The translations under genes were made by a program, and so were the position numbers. DNA of 64,000 nt from contig NZ_ANFZ01000006.1 of assembly GCF_000331245.1 (NCBI RefSeq), forward strand, positions 124,001 through 188,000, read 5' to 3'. This stretch comes from Blastomonas sp. AAP53 (GTDB lineage: Bacteria; Pseudomonadota; Alphaproteobacteria; Sphingomonadales; Sphingomonadaceae). The notes under the pieces were generated by a model. The model was not told the DNA's origin and did not search any database. It saw nothing but the letters and a program-made list of their open reading frames with translations. How positions within the stretch are numbered: the first letter of the stretch is position 1; each line of letters begins with the position of its first letter. Shown in pieces: positions 60,780 to 64,000 of the stretch.

Positions 60780-62374
60780 AGATCCGCAAGGGCGATACCC
60801 CGGCTGATGCGCCGATCGATGTGCTGGACGAGGCTGCTCTCGACCTTGCCCCGGAACGCACGATGGCGCGGATGATGCTCGACATTCCTTATGGCTTTGC
60901 CCGTGACAATGGCGTGGTGATGCTCGGCGAGGCCGATGGACGGATGAAGGTCGCTCTGCGCGAAGGCGCGGACCCCGTGACCCTGCTCGAAGTGCGGCGC
61001 TACCTGGCCATGCCGTTCGATGTCGAAATCGCACCGGTCGCGCAGTTCGAGCGGTACCTTTCGGACCATTACGCGGTCGAGGGCAATGCGGCAGCGATGG
61101 CGCATTCGATGAACATCGACGGCGGCGACCTGGAGCTGCTGGCGAGCGATCTGCCCAGCGCCGAAGACCTGCTCGACAGCGCCGACGATGCGCCCGCGAT
61201 CCGCCTGATCAACGGCGTGATCGCCGAGGCCGCGCGCCAGGGCGTCTCGGACATCCATATCGAGCCCTACGAGACAGGCCTTGTCATCCGCATGCGGATG
61301 GACGGCGTGCTGCAGGAAAAGCTGCGGATGCCGCCCAATGTCGCGCCGGTGATCGTCAGCCGCATCAAGGTGATGGCACGCCTCGACATTGCCGAACGCC
61401 GTGTGCCGCAGGATGGCCGCATTGGGCTGACCATCGGCGGCAAGCTGCTCGACGTTCGTGTTTCGACGCTGCCCAGCCGGGCAGGGGAGCGCGTCGTGCT
61501 GCGCCTGCTCGACAAGGAAAACGCCAATATGGATCTGGGGCTGCTGGGCATGAGCCCGCGTACCCACAAGATCCTGGCCGAGGCTTTGTCCGAACCCAAT
61601 GGCATCGTGCTGGTGACCGGGCCGACCGGATCGGGCAAGACGACCACGCTCTATTCGTGCCTCAAGCAGTTGAACGATGGCTCGCGCAACATGCTGACCG
61701 TCGAGGACCCGGTCGAATATGCGATCGAGGGTGTCGGCCAGACGCAGGTCAACCCCAAGGTCGGGCTGACCTTCGCAGCGGGCTTGCGCGCGATCCTGCG
61801 CCAGGACCCTGATGTTGTGATGATCGGTGAAATCCGCGATCACGAGACGGCAGAGATCGCGGTGCAGGCTTCGCTCACCGGCCATCTGGTGCTTTCGACC
61901 GTCCATACCAACGATGCGATCGGCGCAATCACCCGCATGCGAGACATGAAGATCGAGCCGTTCCTGCTCGCCTCGACCTTGCGCGCGGTGGTTGCGCAGC
62001 GGCTGGTGCGGCGGCTGTGCCCCGAGTGCCGCGAACCGGTGCAGGCCGATGGCTCGCTCGCCTCGCTGCTCGGCTTCGACAAGGGCACCGTGGTCTATCG
62101 CCCGGTCGGCTGCGATTCGTGCAACCACACCGGCTTTGCGGGCCGCATCGGCGTGTTCGAGGCGGTGCGCGTGGATGAAACCATCCGCCGCCTGATCAAC
62201 GACAATGGCGACGAGGCGATCATCGCGCGCCACGCCTTCCTCAATGCGCCCAATCTGGGCTCGGCCGCGCGCGAACTGGTGCGCACCGGCCAGACCACGG
62301 CGGAAGAGGCGATCCGCATTTCGCGGCGGGAGGCGGAACCGGCGCCGCCGCCGCCAGAAATGATCAATGGCTGA
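60776..62374 (+). CDS. gspE: Type II secretion ATPase GspE
   Basis: The 532-residue protein has the N1E/N2E region (1-130), Walker A GPTGSGKTTTLYSCL near residue 285, the Asp box VEDPVEYAIEGVGQTQVNP, Walker B AILRQDPDVVMIGEIRDHETAEIAVQASLTGHLVLSTVHTNDA and the zinc-binding CPECREP and CDSCNHTGF pair near residues 418-450. It powers pseudopilus extension. It is dedicated to this gsp operon and is not the missing Tad ATPase, which belongs to the TadA/CpaF branch. Confidence 0.96.
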   Translation: MKIRKGDTPADAPIDVLDEAALDLAPERTMARMMLDIPYGFARDNGVVMLGEADGRMKVALREGADPVTLLEVRRYLAMPFDVEIAPVAQFERYLSDHYAVEGNAAAMAHSMNIDGGDLELLASDLPSAEDLLDSADDAPAIRLINGVIAEAARQGVSDIHIEPYETGLVIRMRMDGVLQEKLRMPPNVAPVIVSRIKVMARLDIAERRVPQDGRIGLTIGGKLLDVRVSTLPSRAGERVVLRLLDKENANMDLGLLGMSPRTHKILAEALSEPNGIVLVTGPTGSGKTTTLYSCLKQLNDGSRNMLTVEDPVEYAIEGVGQTQVNPKVGLTFAAGLRAILRQDPDVVMIGEIRDHETAEIAVQASLTGHLVLSTVHTNDAIGAITRMRDMKIEPFLLASTLRAVVAQRLVRRLCPECREPVQADGSLASLLGFDKGTVVYRPVGCDSCNHTGFAGRIGVFEAVRVDETIRRLINDNGDEAIIARHAFLNAPNLGSAARELVRTGQTTAEEAIRISRREAEPAPPPPEMING

Positions 62375-63572
62375 CTTTGCCTATCGGGTGATCGATTCGG
62401 CCGGGCGCGAGCGCGAGGGGCGCATCCGCGCGCCGTCCGATGCGCAGGCGCGCGCAGCGCTCATCCGCAAGGCGTATCATATCATCACGGTGAGCCCAGC
62501 GCCGCCGCGCAAGGCGTTGCTGACGCAGCGCACCGCACGATTGAGCCCAAAGCAGCTCACGCTGTTTACCCGGCAGATGTCTTCGCTGATGAGCGTCAGC
62601 CCGCTCGAAGAGGCGCTGCGCACAATCAGCCGCCAGACCGAAAAGGCCAATGCGCGCGAGGTGCTGATCAACGTGCATGGCGGGGTGATGGAGGGTCAGT
62701 CGCTTGCGGAATCGATGGCGCGCGAGCCGCGCAGCTTTCCGCCATTGTACCGCGCGATGATCAGCGCAGGCGAAAGTTCAGGCTCGCTGCCGGTGATCAC
62801 CGAACGGCTGGCGGCGCTCCTGGAACAGCAGGCCGAGGTGCGCGGCAAGCTCATCTCCGCGCTCGCCTATCCGATCATCCTGAGCCTCGTGGCCTTCGGC
62901 GTGGTCGCAGGCCTGATGATCTCGGTGGTGCCGCGCGTGGTCGAACAGTTCGACAACGCGCAGACGCAGCTGCCGCTCATCACGCGCATCGTCATCGGAA
63001 TCTCTGCCGTGCTCGCTGATTACTGGTGGCTGATGGCGCTTGTTGCGCTGCTGGCGGGCCTGGGCTTCTGGCGCGCAATGAAGGTGCCCGCGTTCAAATA
63101 CCGTGTCGATACCTTCGTGCTGAAGCTGCCCTTCATCGGCAAGCTGATCCGCGACATGAACGCGGCACGGCTGGCGCGGACGCTGTCGACCATGGTGCAG
63201 AGCCGCCTGCCTTTGCTCGAAGGCATGAAGCTCACCACCCGCACCGTGCGCAACAGCGTGCTGCGCGAGGCGCTCGAAGAGGCGGTTGAGGCCATCCGCT
63301 CGGGCGGGTCGCTGTCCGCCGCGCTCAGGAATGCGGGGACATTCCCGCCGCTGCTGGTGTATCTTGTCGCCAGCGGCGAGAGTGCAGGCCAGCTCGATAC
63401 GATGCTCGAGCGCGCCGCCGATTATCTGGAGCGCGAGTTCCGCAACTTCACCTCCACCGCGATGGCGCTGCTCGAGCCGGCGATCATCGTGGTGATGGGC
63501 GGCGCGGTGGCGCTGATCATCCTGTCGATCCTGCTGCCGATATTGCAGCTGCAAAACCTGACTGGCTTATGA
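62367..63572 (+). CDS. gspF: Type II secretion inner-membrane platform protein GspF
   Basis: The 401-residue protein has the two GspF cytoplasmic domains (about 65-190 and 270-390; LTLFTRQMSSLMSVSPLEEALRTIS and LARTLSTMVQSRLPLLEGMKLT) and three membrane segments (ILSLVAFGVVAGLMISVVPRVV, WWLMALVALLAGLGFW, AIIVVMGGAVALIILSILLPIL). It anchors GspE and GspL. The start overlaps gspE by eight bases and follows the family N-terminus FAYRVIDSAGREREGRIRA. Confidence 0.95.
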   Translation: MADFAYRVIDSAGREREGRIRAPSDAQARAALIRKAYHIITVSPAPPRKALLTQRTARLSPKQLTLFTRQMSSLMSVSPLEEALRTISRQTEKANAREVLINVHGGVMEGQSLAESMAREPRSFPPLYRAMISAGESSGSLPVITERLAALLEQQAEVRGKLISALAYPIILSLVAFGVVAGLMISVVPRVVEQFDNAQTQLPLITRIVIGISAVLADYWWLMALVALLAGLGFWRAMKVPAFKYRVDTFVLKLPFIGKLIRDMNAARLARTLSTMVQSRLPLLEGMKLTTRTVRNSVLREALEEAVEAIRSGGSLSAALRNAGTFPPLLVYLVASGESAGQLDTMLERAADYLEREFRNFTSTAMALLEPAIIVVMGGAVALIILSILLPILQLQNLTGL

Positions 63573-63580
63573 GGACCAAT

Positions 63581-64000
63581 ATGCTGAATTTCCGATCCGC
63601 GCTGCTGAAGCGCCTCTCGCCCAAGGCGCGCAAGCGCGCTAACGGCTTCACGCTCGTCGAGCTGATGGTGGTGATCTTCATCATCGGCCTGCTCGCGACG
63701 ATCGTCGTCATCAACGTGCTGCCCAGCCAGGACCGCGCGATGACCGAAAAGGCGCGCAGCGACATTGCGACGCTGTCCCAGGCGCTCGAAATGTACCGGC
63801 TCGACAACCTGACCTATCCGGGCTCGGCCGAAGGGCTCAACGCGCTGGTGACTGCGCCGCCGACACTGGCGCAGCCGGGCCGCTATCGCAGCGGCGGCTA
63901 TATCAAGAAGCTTCCGCAGGACCCCTGGGGCCGCCCGTATCAGTACATCAGCCCCGGCACGACCGGCGCATTCGACCTCTATTCGCTGGGCGCCGATGGC
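63581..64000 (+). CDS. gspG: Major type II pseudopilin GspG (partial, runs off right edge)
   Basis: About 140 residues are visible. A basic prepilin leader (KRLSPKARKRANG) precedes the cleavage site G|FTLVELMVVIFIIGLLATIVV with Glu at mature position 5. The GspG body follows (EKARSDIATLSQALEMYRLDNLTYPGSAEGLNALVTAPPTL; GYIKKLPQDPWGRPYQYISPG). It polymerises into the pseudopilus. ATG 63581 has GAGGA in front; ATG 63569 overlapping the gspF stop is an alternative. No prepilin peptidase GspO is visible on this side. Confidence 0.94.
   Translation, partial: MLNFRSALLKRLSPKARKRANGFTLVELMVVIFIIGLLATIVVINVLPSQDRAMTEKARSDIATLSQALEMYRLDNLTYPGSAEGLNALVTAPPTLAQPGRYRSGGYIKKLPQDPWGRPYQYISPGTTGAFDLYSLGADG

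Noticed and set aside
58158-61034. 958-codon frame opposite gspC, gspD and gspE
   Set aside because: It runs across three coupled gsp genes on the other strand, and its Arg/Asp/His-rich product has no family features.
60776-62374. GspE as the missing Tad pilus ATPase
   Set aside because: It is translationally coupled to gspD and gspF and has the GspE-type four-cysteine zinc motif, so it belongs to the type II system, not the TadA/CpaF branch.

Overview
The window is a GC-rich chromosomal segment of an alphaproteobacterium, most likely a sphingomonad (Sphingomonadales). This rests on protein content and gene order: the argS-SPOR-nagZ-scpA-scpB-tatABC block, many TonB-dependent receptors, a Tad pilus cluster and an Anbu cluster. 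No rRNA or tRNA gene, insertion sequence, prophage or CRISPR array is visible. Coding density is high and base usage looks even, so most of it reads as core chromosome. Start codons were chosen from ribosome binding sites and overlaps and are uncertain where stated.

Layout. 1-910 (minus) is the start of a CaiB/BaiF-type acyl-CoA racemase, divergent from a TonB-dependent receptor (1253-3790). 3939-11157 (minus) is a Tad pilus operon, cpaA-cpaB-cpaC-cpaD-cpaE/tadZ-tadB-tadC, lacking the TadA/CpaF ATPase and the Flp pilin. 11179-13274 holds a hydrolase and an FAD oxidoreductase. 13533-15943 (minus) is ispH-thrB-rnhA. 16128-23443 runs from a lipoprotein through argS, a SPOR protein, nagZ, scpAB and tatABC. 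23445-32378 is mixed housekeeping: EI24 protein, PfkB kinase, tlyA, tspO, ubiK, ybjN, proC, LOG protein, extensin-like protein, MsrQ-like and PepSY proteins. 32532-35403 is serC-serA behind a structured leader. 35462-40260 holds a PilZ protein, a MarR regulator, a CoA-ester lyase and clpB. 41678-45873 is the Anbu (bacterial proteasome homologue) cluster. 45915-50240 has a sorbosone-dehydrogenase-like protein, a short HPF-like protein and an M13 peptidase.

The right end (50405-64000) reads as one phosphate-starvation unit. A Tat-exported PhoD-like phosphatase, a small helical protein, a proline-hinged surface lipoprotein with its TonB-dependent receptor, and a type II secretion operon (gspCDEFG, cut by the window edge) all sit behind Pho-box-like sequences. 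Three of these promoters carry GTCA half-sites exactly 22 bp apart. The arrangement recalls the phosphate-regulated ElpS/T2SS locus of Caulobacter.

The least explained place is 25624-26092. It carries an 18-codon reading frame on the minus strand with a full-length Shine-Dalgarno match to the 16S rRNA tail, overlapping a cloverleaf-like set of perfect stems. It lies divergent from the rRNA methyltransferase gene tlyA. It could be a small protein, a dual-function RNA, or an anti-Shine-Dalgarno RNA on the other strand.
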